A stretch of DNA of 64,000 nt from contig OZ026524.1 in NCBI GenBank assembly GCA_964019695.1, forward strand, positions 24,902,164-24,966,163, written 5' to 3'. Source of the stretch: Loripinus fragilis. Lineage: Eukaryota; Mollusca; Bivalvia; Lucinida; Lucinidae. Positions 47,701 to 58,459 of the stretch are shown piece by piece. The notes beneath the pieces are model-generated. The model was not told the DNA's origin, searched no databases, and worked only from the letters and a program-made list of their open reading frames with translations. A program made the translations under genes and the position numbers. How positions within the stretch are numbered: the stretch's first letter is position 1; each line of letters starts with the position of its first letter.

Positions 47701-49338
47701 GTCATGTTTGTATTTCATACAAATAGCATCACTTTGCTTGTATTCTTTAAGTAGCAATTGTCTACAGAGATGATGCATATTCTGGGATGAAACCCTGTTA
47801 TAATACAAATTGTTTATGAACCATTTACAGAATTGCCCAAGAATCTTCCATTGTGGGCTTTCATTAGGGTGACCCAGTCTTGTTGGGTATTTTTCTGGAA
47901 AAAAAAGGAAGAAGAAAAAGAAATTGATAGAATGTACGAATTCTGGTACTGTCCGAATATAGGTTACACATTTATATATGTCTGCCGATGGTCGTTTCTG
48001 AAGTCTGTGAAAATGTCCACATTTAGCTTGAATCATTATCAAATTGTATCAAATTCATAACAGTCTTATACTTGAATGGCCAATTCATGATTTTCTGCAG
48101 CGATTTTGTGTTTTATTAATGCAGTGATAGGCAAAATAGACATTGCACTTGCAAACGGAAAAATCTCCAAGCGAGATCGGCTTCACAATGCGTTTTGGGG
48201 AACTGTGGGAAAATAGAAAAAAAAACGGGAAAGATAAAAAATGAGGGATATTTTTCATTTAAATATTAATTATAAGGGATAAATATCATTTCTGTAACAC
48301 CTTTTGTGCATGGGACCAGTTAGTTCCACTTATCTTTTGAGATAAACTTTGATAATTTATTGACCGGTAGCTAAAATTCAAGCTGGCGTGGGTTGTTTAC
48401 AAGTCAGAATTGGGGATTTCCGTGAGGGTCATGACCTTTGAACCGCCGTGCGGGTCGGTAAATTAACTTGAAATACCACAAAATATACATGGTTAGAAAG
48501 GGAATATGGTATAGAAAACGATCTTTTGTGCGCTTTGGTGATTTACCAAACAGTTTTCAACCGATTTTGCCTTGACTTTCACTGAATATAACATAAGTTT
48601 GGGAGGTCGTAGCAACTAAGCGCACAAACCATGGGAAAGCCTTAGATCTCATCTGATTGGTTATGCTATTTTTAATTATGCAAATGACCATGCTTTTGTC
48701 GCATGCTACTTCATTTGCATACACCGTCCTACTTTCGCGCCCAAAATAGCCACCATTCATCTCAGGTGTTAATTACCTACAATATCGATAATTACCTGTC
48801 AATTAAGTAATTATTGGAAATTCAATGACCACAAACAAGGTATCTTATGAAAGCCCATTATATTTTCAATTAATACATGTAAACAATATTTGGAATATCA
48901 AAACAGTTTTTATGCAAAATGGATATAGATTGCAGTGGTATGGTATTTTTCCACTATTCTTAATCCAATATCTGGCGCAGCTGGGGTTGCTAATATAACA
49001 ATCGAAGATACTAGGGAGCAGAAATATCTCATTGTGCATCAATATTCAACTATAAAGATGGAAGTAAAAATAGTTGTGACAAGCATCGAAACCACATGCT
49101 CCCTAATCTGTGCGGAGCTGGAGGTCACCAGACTGGAATAGACATCTAATTGGTCGGTTATAATGTGACGTGTTCCATTTTCACTGTTAGGAAGTGGGTG
49201 CGACGATATTTTGCCTGTACAGTTAACCTGAAATAAAACTTTATCAATTGCTCGGGAGTCTAGAGCAGGACGTTATGTCAGGGGAGGTAGAAAAGTGTCC
49301 GATTTTACATGTCCGTCCGAAATTCGATGTTTTTACCC
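44725..49338. mobile_element. 4.6-kb element with GGGTAAAAACATCGAA ends and TA duplication
   Basis: Both ends carry GGGTAAAAACATCGAA in inverted orientation and are flanked by TA (44,723-44,724; 49,339-49,340). Removing it plus one TA restores the jockey frame as EKDKYMTPAH. TA duplication suggests a Tc1/mariner-like transposition mechanism, but no DDE/D transposase frame is visible. The interior contains three tandem 190-bp units (47,095-47,640) and otherwise AT-rich sequence. An open frame at 48,935-49,141 (68 codons) has no recognisable family. The first-choice class could be wrong. Confidence 0.75.
47095..47640. repeat. Three tandem units of about 190 bp
   Basis: Each unit has ATGTATGTTAAAA, GAAATTGACTTTTT, GGAACACTA, GTCAAACGGT and CTGATCTGGGTTCAAACTGAT in order, starting near 47,110, 47,285 and 47,490. 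It lies within the TA-flanked element. Confidence 0.7.
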
Positions 49339-49340
49339 TA

Positions 49341-50620
49341 CTTGTCTTTTTCAATAGACACTGCTCCACAATGAATCTTGTGAAAGAGAAGCAAGGAGGA
49401 CTGGTCCCTACGGGCCTCAAGAGATGGCCATTCAAGCTCATCAAGGATTTCGCCGACGCTACTGGTGTTTCGCCATCTCCTGCAGGTCCAGCGGGCTGCT
49501 GTCCTCTGAACTTTCTCAATCTGATTAATTTGAAGTTTCGAGTGAGGGCTCCAAATGGGTGCTGCATACTCTAGTTTAGGCCGAACCAAAGTTTTGTATG
49601 CAACTTCCTTTGTACTCCTAGGTGCAAAAGCCAAATTCCTGCGAAGGAAACCAAGTGTCTTAGTTGCTTTGGAAGAGATTTCAGAGACATGCTGACCCCA
49701 ATCCATGTTATCTGTAATGGTGATACCAAAGTATTATGCCGACTGGACATTTTCCAAAGTTTGATTGTGTAGTAAGTAGTCGAAAAGAATTTGTTTGTGA
49801 TGCTGATGCCGAGTCACTCTCATTGAGTGACATTTGGCTACGTTAAATTTCATTTGCCAATCGGCTTCCCACTGTCCTAAGCTAGTGAGGTCTTCTTGCA
49901 AGGTGATCCCTGGGGCACGCCGGATAGCACTGGGACTGGATCTGAGGCTTGGCCATCTAAAACAACTTGTTGAGTGCGCCCAGAGAGCCATGAGTTGATC
50001 CACTTGTGGGTGGATCCTCTAATCCCATAATATTCCAATTTGTGTAATAGCCTCCTGTGTGGAACCTTGTCAAAGGCCTTAGCAAAATCCATTATGATTA
50101 GATCTGTCTGTTTGTGCCCACGATTCACAGCCCCATCCAGGTTGCTGATGATATCGTGCACAAACTGGACCAACTGGGTTTCGCAATGCCTCTGACTTCG
50201 GAAACCATGCTGACAGTCAGCAAGTAAGCTATCTGAGGCTAAGTGTTTGTTGATGTTGCTGACTAAAATATGCTCTAGGGTTTTGCAGCAGATGCATGTG
50301 AGCGACACAGGCCTGTAGTTAGCAGCATCATATTTTTCACCCTTTTTAAAGACCGGAGAAACATTTGCTTGTCGCCGCTCATCTGGTACCTCGCCCCGAG
50401 CTAAAGACTCATTGTAGATGAGTGCCAGTATTGGAGAGATCTCATTGCTACACTCTTTAAGTACTCTGGCATTCAGTCCATCCGGGCCAGAGGCTTTATG
50501 AGCATTTAGTCCGTCCAACAGTTTGGTGACCCCTTTCGGGTCAACTGTTATGTCCCCCATGGAGAACAGACTAGCCCCTTTCAAGGGCGGGTCTTCGGTA
50601 CCAGCGGGGCTAAAAGACTA
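49341..50620 (-). pseudogene. Jockey/CR1-like non-LTR retrotransposon RT (copy 2, main part)
   Basis: Minus-strand RT. MGDITVDPKGVTKLL and ASGPDGLNARVL (fingers) are near 50,560-50,470, then NYRPVSLTCICCKTLE, QHGFRSQRHCETQLVQ, the palm IIMDFAKAFDKVPHRRLL with catalytic D, YYGIRG and SGVPQGS (about 49,905). The next expected blocks, including the FADD box, are deleted: the frame joins TLQEDLTSLGQWEADWQMKF at 49,903 with a frame change. After that come the thumb and C-terminal DWGQHVSEISSKATKTLGF, KLEYAAPIWSPHSKLQIN and EKDK up to 49,341. The element lacks its endonuclease and 5' end. Its remaining C-terminus lies beyond the TA element and the palindrome, at 44,708-44,724 and 43,270-43,597. It copies itself by target-primed reverse transcription when intact; this copy cannot. 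Confidence 0.9.
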
Positions 50621-51908
50621 CCAACCTCTTGGAGTCCACTTTTGAGACTAGCATGTGGTATGCTCTGCCGTACTCTGTGTTGTCTCATCTAGATTGCCAT
50701 TTCGAATTTTGGGTCTTCTTGGTGGCCTCCTTGATCTCCAGTATTGTAGATGAGTTTCTGCCCTCTGGTTGATTCATTGCCTCTGTAGCAGCTTCTTTGG
50801 CTAGAGCATCGGCGATTTCATTTCCTGCGATACTGGCATGACCTGGGGTCCAGGAAATATCCACTTCCGCTCCCCTCTGCTGTAGTGTAGTGATAGTCTG
50901 CCTGATTTCTGTGGTAATGTCCTTATAGCCTGTCTCTTTCCAGTTGAGTGTAAGGATTCCCACTGTGGATTGACTATCACTAAAGATTTTCAGGAATCTA
51001 CAGGAGATTGTTTCCAGATGTTGCAGGAAATATTCCAGAGCTATCTGCACTGCCACTAGTTCCCCCAAAAGGATGGATCCCCTCTTGCATACAGGCTTCT
51101 TCAGGGAGACTGGATCAAGATGAGGTGGATACAACACTGCTCCTGCTCCACATGGCCCAGGGTTTGGTTGGCATGATCTGCCCGTGAAAGCGAATGTTGT
51201 ATCTTCTGGAGCTTCCATCATCATGTCCATGACCATCTCTTTTCCTAGCTCTGACTGCTCTTGGGTGCGTGATTTGGAAGAGCCTAGCCTGCTCCAGTAT
51301 GAAGGGAGTCTCTTTGTGAGTGCTAGGCTTCCGGCCTCGTAGTCCATTTCCTGTTCAATGATTTCTATGTCCACTCCTGTCAAAGTCTTCATCTCGCTTG
51401 CCTGTGAGAGGGCCAGAGTCATCGGTGTGATGCACCTTCCTCCAGCTGGGGACTGTAGACAGTTGCTAAGTGTCTGTTTGATGGGTTTGTCCATAGATTT
51501 TGACTGGATCTTGGCTATGTCTCTCACTGCTGTCTCAGCAAATCTGAACTCCAAAGGAAGGATACCGGCAGCTACTTCCATGGCTTCGAGGCTAGAAGTA
51601 CTTGGAAGTCCGAGGCATAGGGACAATGCTTTTCTTTGCACTCTGTCTAGAAGGGCTGTACTTTGACTGCACTGCCAGATAGTAGAGCCATGTTCCATTA
51701 TTGTCCTGACTAGGGTGCTGTAAAGTCGCAGTAATTTCTTGGTGGAGATCCGTCCTATTCCTTTCACCTCTCTGATAATTTTTAGAGAGCGTGAGGCTTT
51801 TTTCTCTGTGTTTTGCAGGTGTTCCATGAATGTCAGCTTCTCATCTAGGGTGATGCCCAGGATCTTTGGTGTTGGATTATAGCCAATTGTTTCCTCTCCG
51901 ATCTTGAA
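50621..51908 (-). pseudogene. I-type non-LTR retrotransposon: RT thumb plus RNase H domain
   Basis: From 51,908 the minus frame reads KIGEETIGYNPTPKILGITL, a thumb block EKKASRSLKIIREVKG and STLVRTIMEHGSTIWQCS. An RNase H domain follows: FAFTGRSCQPNPGPCGAG (about 51,188-51,135), LLGELVAVQIAL, LKIFSDSQSTVGIL and WTPGHASIAGNEIADALAKE (about 50,845-50,785). RNase H removes RNA from the RNA:DNA hybrid in I-clade elements. The first catalytic Asp expected in FTDGS is Gly here (codon 51,180-51,182); the later Glu, Asp, His and Asp are kept. A TGA at about 50,685 interrupts the C-terminal WQSRWDNTEYGRAY-like block, and the 3' end is missing where jockey sequence begins (about 50,620). Upstream parts are at 53,486 and 56,066. 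Confidence 0.9.
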
Positions 51909-53479
51909 CAGCGCTTGCACTAGTGGACGTTTTGGGCGTTTTTACGTCTGAAATTGGCTTCCGTACGCCGAAAATCCGAAGATCGGACGTACTCTGACTT
52001 CCCCATAAAATCTAGTACGCCCATCGGCAATAGCCCTGACGTATACATCCGTAGTGAGAATTTGGCCATTTGATCTCGCCGCCGACTTCAGAAAGTAAAG
52101 TTACACTTCAGTTATTAACCAATGGGCGCTCAGGACAACCTCAGACCGCCCACTGCCTGCTCAGCCGATTTAGTTGACAGGTGTTAAATAATTATTGCGA
52201 CGATATTTGATAAAAAAAAGGTTATCTGTGCATCGGGCCGTTTTTTTTGTCCAAAATTTTGTTGCATTTCCTTCCAAATACTATTCCAATATTTGTTTAT
52301 TTTTTGTTTGAAAAACGAGAGAACAATGTTTTTACACAAAATTTTACATTTCTGCAGCAGACATGATGTTTTTCTAGCGGAATCAAATGCTAAAATCTGA
52401 GAAAAATCACAAGCTATCAATATCCGTACTTACCCCACCCACTAGGCCCGCATTACGAAGAAAACAAGAGACAGTTGCATTTAGGAACCTGAGTTTTAAA
52501 TAGCATGACCAATATAACTTTAAGCAATAAAGGCAAGGTCTTTTAACATCATAAAGAGCTAGCAAATTTAGCTTAAATATTTTTGTGAGTTATTTAAAAT
52601 TTGCAGATTTTTTTTTTAACAAGTTGAGCTTTTAAAAGAACTAGGCCTTGAGAGGTATTTTTGAATTCTAAATAATTTCTAAATTCTATCCATATTACAG
52701 TGCAAGATGGATTTCTATAGATCATAAGGAAAATCTTGCCAAACTTGCCTGTTCTGTCTGTCTTACCCAACACTTTTTACAGCCCCCCCCCCCCCCCCCC
52801 CCCCACAAAAAAAAAGAACAGTCTGAAAGAGCTTTGGCAAGGAAAACCTATGCTGAAATTTTTCAGAAACTATTTGACAGCCTAACCCTTATGGAGATGC
52901 TCTGCCATATTTGTAATAGAATTTTTAAGACTGACACTGACTGTCATCTATTTTTGTCAAGGGACCCCAAAATTGTGGGCCCAGATCAGACTTCTAATAG
53001 AATAAAGTGATCAGTGGATCACAAATTTGATTCTTGAGGCATTGGATGCTAGACAGATTGCTGAAACACTTATCTTTGAACAAGAAAAATGAAACATATT
53101 GCTTAGGAATAGTCAGTTAATGATCCTTCTCTTTTAGGGCCAGTCTGATATGGGACCACAATGTTTTTGCTCATACCTGTTTGCAAACTTTGAATCATTA
53201 AATAGATATCAGAAGGACATAATAAAATATATTTCATCAATTTCAACTTTTACATTGTTTAACACAGTTGAACATAAACATGTTTAAAAATAAACACAAA
53301 AAATCTGTGTACATGAAACTAAGCATTGCAAACAACATCATGTTTTAAAAAAATAGTAGCATTTTTTGCACCGCACCGTGCACACAACAGTTTGACTTCC
53401 ACAAATTAGGCCTGTGACTTCCAAATCTCAAAGGGTGGAAGTCATGACTTCCTGTTTCAAAAAGTTAGTGCAAGCACTG
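51909..53479. mobile_element. hAT-like element, CTTGAA 6-bp duplication, inside the I-type RT
   Basis: Inverted ends CAGYGCTTGCACTA, flanked by CTTGAA (51,903-51,908; 53,480-53,485). Removing it plus one duplication restores the frame as FSFKIGEETIGYNP. Length is 1,571 bp. A 78-codon minus frame (52,184-52,420) is unrecognised, and there is no hAT transposase. A C-run of about 20 lies at 52,783-52,804, and TGGAAGTCATGACTTCC lies near the right end. Confidence 0.85.
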
Positions 53480-53485
53480 CTTGAA

Positions 53486-53758
53486 GCTGAATATTAGGAG
53501 GTCCTGCTCGAGAGAGAAAACTGTACCCTCTGTTTTGGTGAAGTTGATAGTCATCTTCCACTTGCGGCACCATTGTTTTCAGTTTGCCGCTTTTCGACCT
53601 ATGACTTGTACCGCCACTAACGGATCCTTGTCCTGTTCCCAGTTTGTACCATCGTCCGCAAACTTCACATGTTTCCCCGAGTTCTCATACATGTCCTTTA
53701 TGTATATGTTAAAGAAGATTGGAGAGAGTACGGTGCCTTGGGATAGGCCCACTGTGGT
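53486..53758 (-). pseudogene. I-type retrotransposon RT segment with FADD box
   Basis: The minus translation reads TTVGLSQGTVLSPIFFNIYI, then KFADDGTNW with FADD at 53,651-53,662, then KWKMTINFTKTE and EQDLLIFSFK. A TGA at 53,579-53,581 replaces a codon within the AANxKQW block. It joins in frame to 56,066 on the N-terminal side and to 51,908 on the C-terminal side once the two hAT-like inserts are removed. Confidence 0.85.
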
Positions 53759-56065
53759 CAGGGTTTTACATCAAGTTGAATGTTTGGGGGTCCTTGGGAC
53801 TCCACTTTGAATATGATGGGGGTCCCATCATTGAAATTAGGGGTCCCATCTTTTTATATAAGCTTCGAATTTTGGAAGGTAGTACATCCTTCCGTGAAGG
53901 CTCAGTGTAACTGTGTTGTCCCCAGGTCAGTAATTTTGAGGGCCATGTTTGGCCCCCTTCCGTTTTTTTTTTTTTGGGGGGGGTGGGCATTTGAATTTTT
54001 TGAGGGCCACGTCATATTACCATCAGTGAAACACAATCCTATACGTTTTTTTTTTTTTACAAAAGCTGAACTTGTCCCTATAATATGCAGGACCAAGCTA
54101 GCCCTTAAATTTAGGGAGAAGTAGTGATGGGCCGATGATCGACTATAGTCGAAAGTCAGTTGGTTTGGGCTTCCAATTGCGACAATCGATTGTAAAATGA
54201 CGCAATCGATTGTAATCGGTTTCCAACCTTAGTCTACAGGCTGTGCTCAAATCTGCCTGTTACGATCTCCATATAAACCATTTCATTTTGCGGTGAGAAA
54301 ACACAGTTTTTTTCTGTGTTTATAAAGCATTTTTCCCAAGTCAAACGTGATCGGTAAAGCAACACGATAACCTACGAAAGTTCCAAATGGAGCGTCTGTG
54401 GTTACCGCCGTACAATTGGATAAAATGTCTGCTGTTCCAGTTATTGCACCCGAGTTTTTAAAGCCGATTCTGAGGTTACCGCTACGATTGGATAAAACGT
54501 CTGCTGTTCCAGTTATTTCACCTGCGTATTAAAAGCCGATTCGTACCGATATCACACAGAAATAATACAAAAAAGTTCTTTTTCTTCCCGTTTCAGTTCA
54601 TCCCTCGGTCGATAGGGTATTATCGAACTATTTAGCAAGTAAAACCATTCATTTCAGACCAAAAAAGCCTGGAGCTTTTAGTTAATTTTTTCCGTAATGG
54701 TGGTGCATTTATCGGAAATGTTGTACGTCAATGGGCGTAGACAGTAAAACTAACGTTCAGCATTCAGCAAGAAACATCTTTTCTTAAAAGTTTGATTAAG
54801 ATATATATATTGGCAAAAAGTTAGCCCAAAACCGAGCACAGAGGATGACTCTAATCCAGCAGGGGAAGTTGTAAAGTGCTTTGACTGCACGTTATCATGG
54901 GCTGTGCTTCAAAGTATAGAAAGGAGATGAAGTTAAAAACGAGTTGTGTTCTAGACTCTAGTCCAATATGTTTAACTAAGGTCAGGATCAAAATGCTCAT
55001 GATTATGTATTATAGATGTAGTCTGGCAGCCAACATTTTCGAAACAGTCGGATTCTGTCTAGTCAAAATGTGTTTGAAGTGTTAGTATTTTTTTTATTCC
55101 TTTACATGTACCATAAAAGCACAAGCTTGATTTGAATCAACATAAGAAATAACAAATAAAATGCTGCAAACAAAAACATATACTGAATGTAGCTAAGCAT
55201 GTGTGATCACTTATAAAAGGTATAGGGAATCGATTGTACTATCGATAGCTAGTTGGTTTGTCTTTTGGATTCTAAACCGATAATCGATTGTGATTTCAAA
55301 CCGATGGCCCATCACTAGGGAGAAGTGACTTCTCTCACCAGTACAAATAGGGAGAAGTTTCAGAGAATAGGGAGAAGTGATAGATTGCTGCATCCAGAAG
55401 ACAGAAAAAAACAGTCTCTGGCCAGACTGTTTTCTAATTGAGATAAAAAAAAACAACAACACAAAAAACAGTCACTGATCAGACTGCTACTTGCTTTCCA
55501 TTCTGAGAATTTGGTTGGTAAATTTGAAATACACATGATCTTGCTGTCAATGTATTCTATCTATCTGTCTTCAAGTCTCCACTTATCTGAAGTCTCTGGT
55601 ATCTTTGATCTCTTTGCCGACTTCAGCCTTTTCAAGTGAAAATGTTACGTAATTTGGCATATACAAAAGAATGAAAACTGTCAAGATAATTGCCCTTCAC
55701 GCTTGACCGGTCAATATGAAAAAATCAATACACAAAGTCAGTGATGGCCAACGTTTTCCATGCTTTTTAGCAGAGCGGACCTGAGAGAAAGCATGGTATT
55801 TTACGACTTTTTTTCACGGCCGGTGTTTTAACTGCTCGTTTACCTACGAGGTCAGTGCAGCAGTCTAAAACAAGAGCACCTGTCCTATTTATTTATAGAT
55901 AGCCTGTAAATATGGGGAAACCCGAATTGTTACGAATTAGGGATTTTATTGAAAGGCACAACAAACACGTCTGCGTCCCAGCGGACGCAGGTAAGGTGAA
56001 TTGACGGGTCCTACCTAATGATCTATGCGTATAAGACGCAGGATATTGCGTCCTGTAAAACCCTG
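53759..56065 (-). mobile_element. hAT-like element A, TGTGGT 6-bp duplication
   Basis: Ends CAGGGTTTTACATCAAG (53,759) and, inverted, CAGGGTTTTACAGGACGC (56,065). Flanks TGTGGT at 53,753-53,758 and 56,066-56,071. Removal restores the RT as GPVFTTTVGLSQGT. Its 5' 195 bp (56,065 down to 55,870) match 58,460-58,665 of element B, and its 3' 145 bp (53,903 down to 53,759) match 59,104-59,244, so A and B are one family. Between them lie sequence not found in B and a nested 1.2-kb hAT element. No transposase remains. Confidence 0.9.
54122..55317. mobile_element. hAT element nested in A, GGGAGAAG 8-bp duplication
   Basis: Ends TAGTGATGGGCC in inverted orientation, flanked by GGGAGAAG (54,114-54,121; 55,318-55,325). 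Subterminal ATCGATTG-type motifs recur on both sides. The 8-bp duplication and TAGTG start fit canonical hAT. In 1,196 bp no transposase frame is seen; a 62-codon frame at 54,897-55,085 is unrecognised. Confidence 0.9.
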
Positions 56066-57135
56066 TGTGGTGGTGAATACTGGTCCTGCTGTGTCTTGTA
56101 TGTGGCATCTAGCTGTCCTGGCTGATAGGAAATTTTGGACCCATCTCAGCATTCTTCCAGTGATGCCCATCTTGTGAATTTTGTGGACTAACCCATTTCT
56201 CCAGACCCGGTCGATGGCACCCTTTAGATCCACAAAGATAGCTGCTGTTGCTATGCCTTTTTTTTTGAAACCATCAGCTATTGATTCCATAAATCTTAGA
56301 ACTGCATTGGTAGTGGAATGATTTTTTCTGAAGCCTTCCTGTTCTGGATCTTTTAGCTTCCTGCCCTCGATGTGGGACTGTAGTCCTGTTAGTACCAAGG
56401 CTTCCATTAGTTTTTTTAGACAGGGAGTAAGGCTAATGGGTCTGTAGGCAGTGGTGGTGTTATAGTCAGATTTGTTTGGTTTCCTAAGGAATTTGATGTC
56501 GGCTGATTTCCAAATATCTGGTAGTGACCATACAGACTAGGACAAGCTGAATAGCACTAGAATGGCCTCTCTCATGTAGTCGCCCCCATAGATGAAAATC
56601 TCTGGTGGGTAGGAGTCTGGTCCCTGTGCTTTACCTTTCTTCAGCTTGGAAATTGCTGCCTCTGCCTCCCCAAGGGTGAAGTGGGAGTTGTAGGCTGCAT
56701 CATCGTCTGCTTTAGGGTCTATGGTCAAATTGTTGGTCTCTGATTCTATCTGTTTGTGGAAATCCCTGTCGCAATCATCAGTCTCAAATTGTCTTTCATC
56801 GGAGAAGGCCTTCTGGAGTGTGGTGCACTTGGTCTCATGGTCAAATATAACCTTGTTTTCACATATCATTGGAAGAATGGAGTTATCACTTGATCTGTTG
56901 GTAAGTTTCCTGAAGCTATTCCACATCTCCTTGGGGTTCCTTGAATTGTCAAACTTGTCCACTAGAGTGTCAGCCCATTCTTCATTTGCCCGTTCCTTAG
57001 CTTCTTCGAAACTGTCCTCTGCCTGTTGGAGAGCCGTTTTATTTTGGGGAGTGTTCCGCTTCTAAAACTGCCTCTGAAAGTGATTTAGGCTCTTCTTCTC
57101 ATCCCGCACATCATCGTTCCACCAATAAGGAGAGA
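56066..57135 (-). pseudogene. I-type retrotransposon RT, N-terminal half
   Basis: The minus frame begins PYWWNDDVRDEKKSLNHF (57,120-57,075), the usual linker after the endonuclease, then NSRNPKEMWNSFRKLTNRSS, LGEAEAAISKLKKGKAQGPD (RT entry), RPISLTPCLKKLMEALVL, QEGFRKNHSTTNAVLRFM, AAIFVDLKGAIDRVWRNGL (palm, first catalytic D) and TAGPVFTTT at the insertion point. TAG codons at about 57,062-57,064 and 56,537-56,539 interrupt it. It is 5'-truncated just after the endonuclease, and its 5' edge abuts jockey sequence at 57,136. Confidence 0.85.
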
Positions 57136-57257
57136 GACTGCTCCACAATGAATCTTGTGAAAGAGAAGCAAGGAGGACTGGTCCCTCCGGGCCTCAAGAG
57201 ATGGCCATTCAAGCTCATCAAGCATTTCACCGACACTACTTGTGTTTCGCCATCTGT
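57136..57257 (-). pseudogene. Jockey/CR1-like fragment (copy 1, C-terminal part)
   Basis: Nearly identical to 49,361-49,482 of copy 2 (GGCCATTCAAGCTCATCAAG and CTCCACAATGAATCTTGTG). It continues, after removal of the I-type fragment at 57,258-59,820, from jockey sequence at 59,821-60,070. Confidence 0.8.
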
Positions 57258-57548
57258 AATTCTGTAATCATGGCCCTTAAGCAGCAATATCTCACATGTA
57301 TTATCTTCTTGGTATGATGTCTCTAGTAGTTTCTCGCGAATATTTGGTGGTGAGCTATATTTAAGATACTTTGTTTATGCTGTTTTGGTGAGTCTCCCGA
57401 ATCTTTCCAGAAACTCCTCCAATATGTCTGTAATGATGAATCTCTCTTGTTCATATTCATCTTTGCTTGTCACTGTTAGGAACACTTCCATTGTCCACAA
57501 GTCCTTTCCTGTTTGTTGCCACATTTTCACTTTAAGCCTTTCTCTTAA
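57258..57548 (-). pseudogene. Tail of a second I-type copy
   Basis: The minus translation gives KVKMWQQTGKDLWTMEVFLT, ERFIITDILEEFLERFGRLT and TKTA, then stop. It lies downstream of the CKCG-type zinc-knuckle tail at 59,590-59,820 once the hAT and UTR inserts are removed. The family assignment rests on that continuity. Confidence 0.55.
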
Positions 57549-57635
57549 AAAATAGTAAGTGAGTATGATCAGGAAATACCACAATCACAAACTGCAGACA
57601 ACCCCGTGGCATCGCGAGGAAGAGCCGCTCAACCA
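57549..57635 (-). repeat. 3' UTR end of the YLDD-type retroelement (87 bp)
   Basis: Same constant end as at 60,071: AATAGTAAGTGAGTATGATC, ACTGCAGACAACCCC and GCGAGGAAGAGCCGCTCAAC. It is very short and interrupts the I-type tail. Confidence 0.75.
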
Positions 57636-57979
57636 ATCCTGTAATTTTTCACATTCCATGAGGTAGTGCAGGGATAGACTAGCAGTCGCCCAGTCGCCCA
57701 CGGCGAGTGAAAATTGGTCTGGGCGATTGAAAATTCCAGTGCGGTAGCCCAGCCGTGCGACTGAAAATCTCAGGAATTTTTTTTCGTTCGGTCCCGCGGT
57801 CAGTCCCGGTATTTAGTGCTCGCAGTCCCGGTATTTAGTTTTTTTCGGTACGGATAGTCCCAGGATTTAGTAGTTTTGTAATCGTTGTAGTTTGGTGATT
57901 TATTTTATTCCCGACAGATCCTAACACCCGCGAACTTCGAAATAAATCTTTGTGGATCATTTATTAAATCCTTCCCATA

Positions 57980-58228
57980 ATGGATCTTATCCTCACCATG
58001 TCTCCATCCAGCTCAGAGGCAGAGAGGGTATTTTCCCAGCTGAAACTAATAAAAACCAATCTGAGAAGCAAATTAGGACAGAGTGCTTTAAACCACTGCA
58101 TGGGCATCAAAATGCTTGCTCCTGACATCACGGAATATGACCCACATCCAGCTATCCATTATTGGAACAATATGTCAATAAGAGCTAGGAGGCCTTACCT
58201 TAAGGATCACATTAAAACCAAAGTGTAA
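57980..58228 (+). CDS. hAT transposase C-terminal dimerisation domain (fragment)
   Basis: Of 82 residues, the first 35 contain SPSSSEAERVFSQLKLIKTN followed by LRSKLG, the signature of the hAT family dimerisation domain (SxxxxERxFS, KTxLRxxL). A DPHPAIHYWNNM block and ARRPYLKDH follow before the stop. The pattern is closest, from memory, to ZNF862-like hAT transposases. The N-terminal zinc finger and the catalytic RNase H-like fold are absent, so this is a remnant within element C. The ATG is only the first in-frame one and not a true start. Confidence 0.8.
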   Translation: MDLILTMSPSSSEAERVFSQLKLIKTNLRSKLGQSALNHCMGIKMLAPDITEYDPHPAIHYWNNMSIRARRPYLKDHIKTKV

Positions 58229-58459
58229 ACTCTTGAGCTCCAGACACCACCAATTACAGCTTCTGGTAATTGTGATGTTGTAGTGACCAGTGAGGATTCA
58301 GCTAATTCTGATGATGTAAAATTTTAGAAGGGTCCTCACTGGAAATACCTTAAGCTGAAGTGTCTGCAGCTCAAGAGTATGATAAGTATTATGAATCAGA
58401 GAGTGATTCCGATTATGATTCAGGTCTGGATGAGGAGATGGTATTCTCAAAACTACTTT

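Noticed and set aside
48935..49141. 68-codon frame that looks mildly protein-like
   Set aside because: No recognisable motif, no splice context, and it lies near the end of the TA-flanked element. Kept only as a note.
49248..49574. 108-codon plus-strand frame
   Set aside because: It is antisense to the jockey RT C-terminus and crosses the end of the TA-flanked element.
53481..53810. 109-codon plus-strand frame
   Set aside because: It is the antisense shadow of the minus-strand I-type RT containing FADD.
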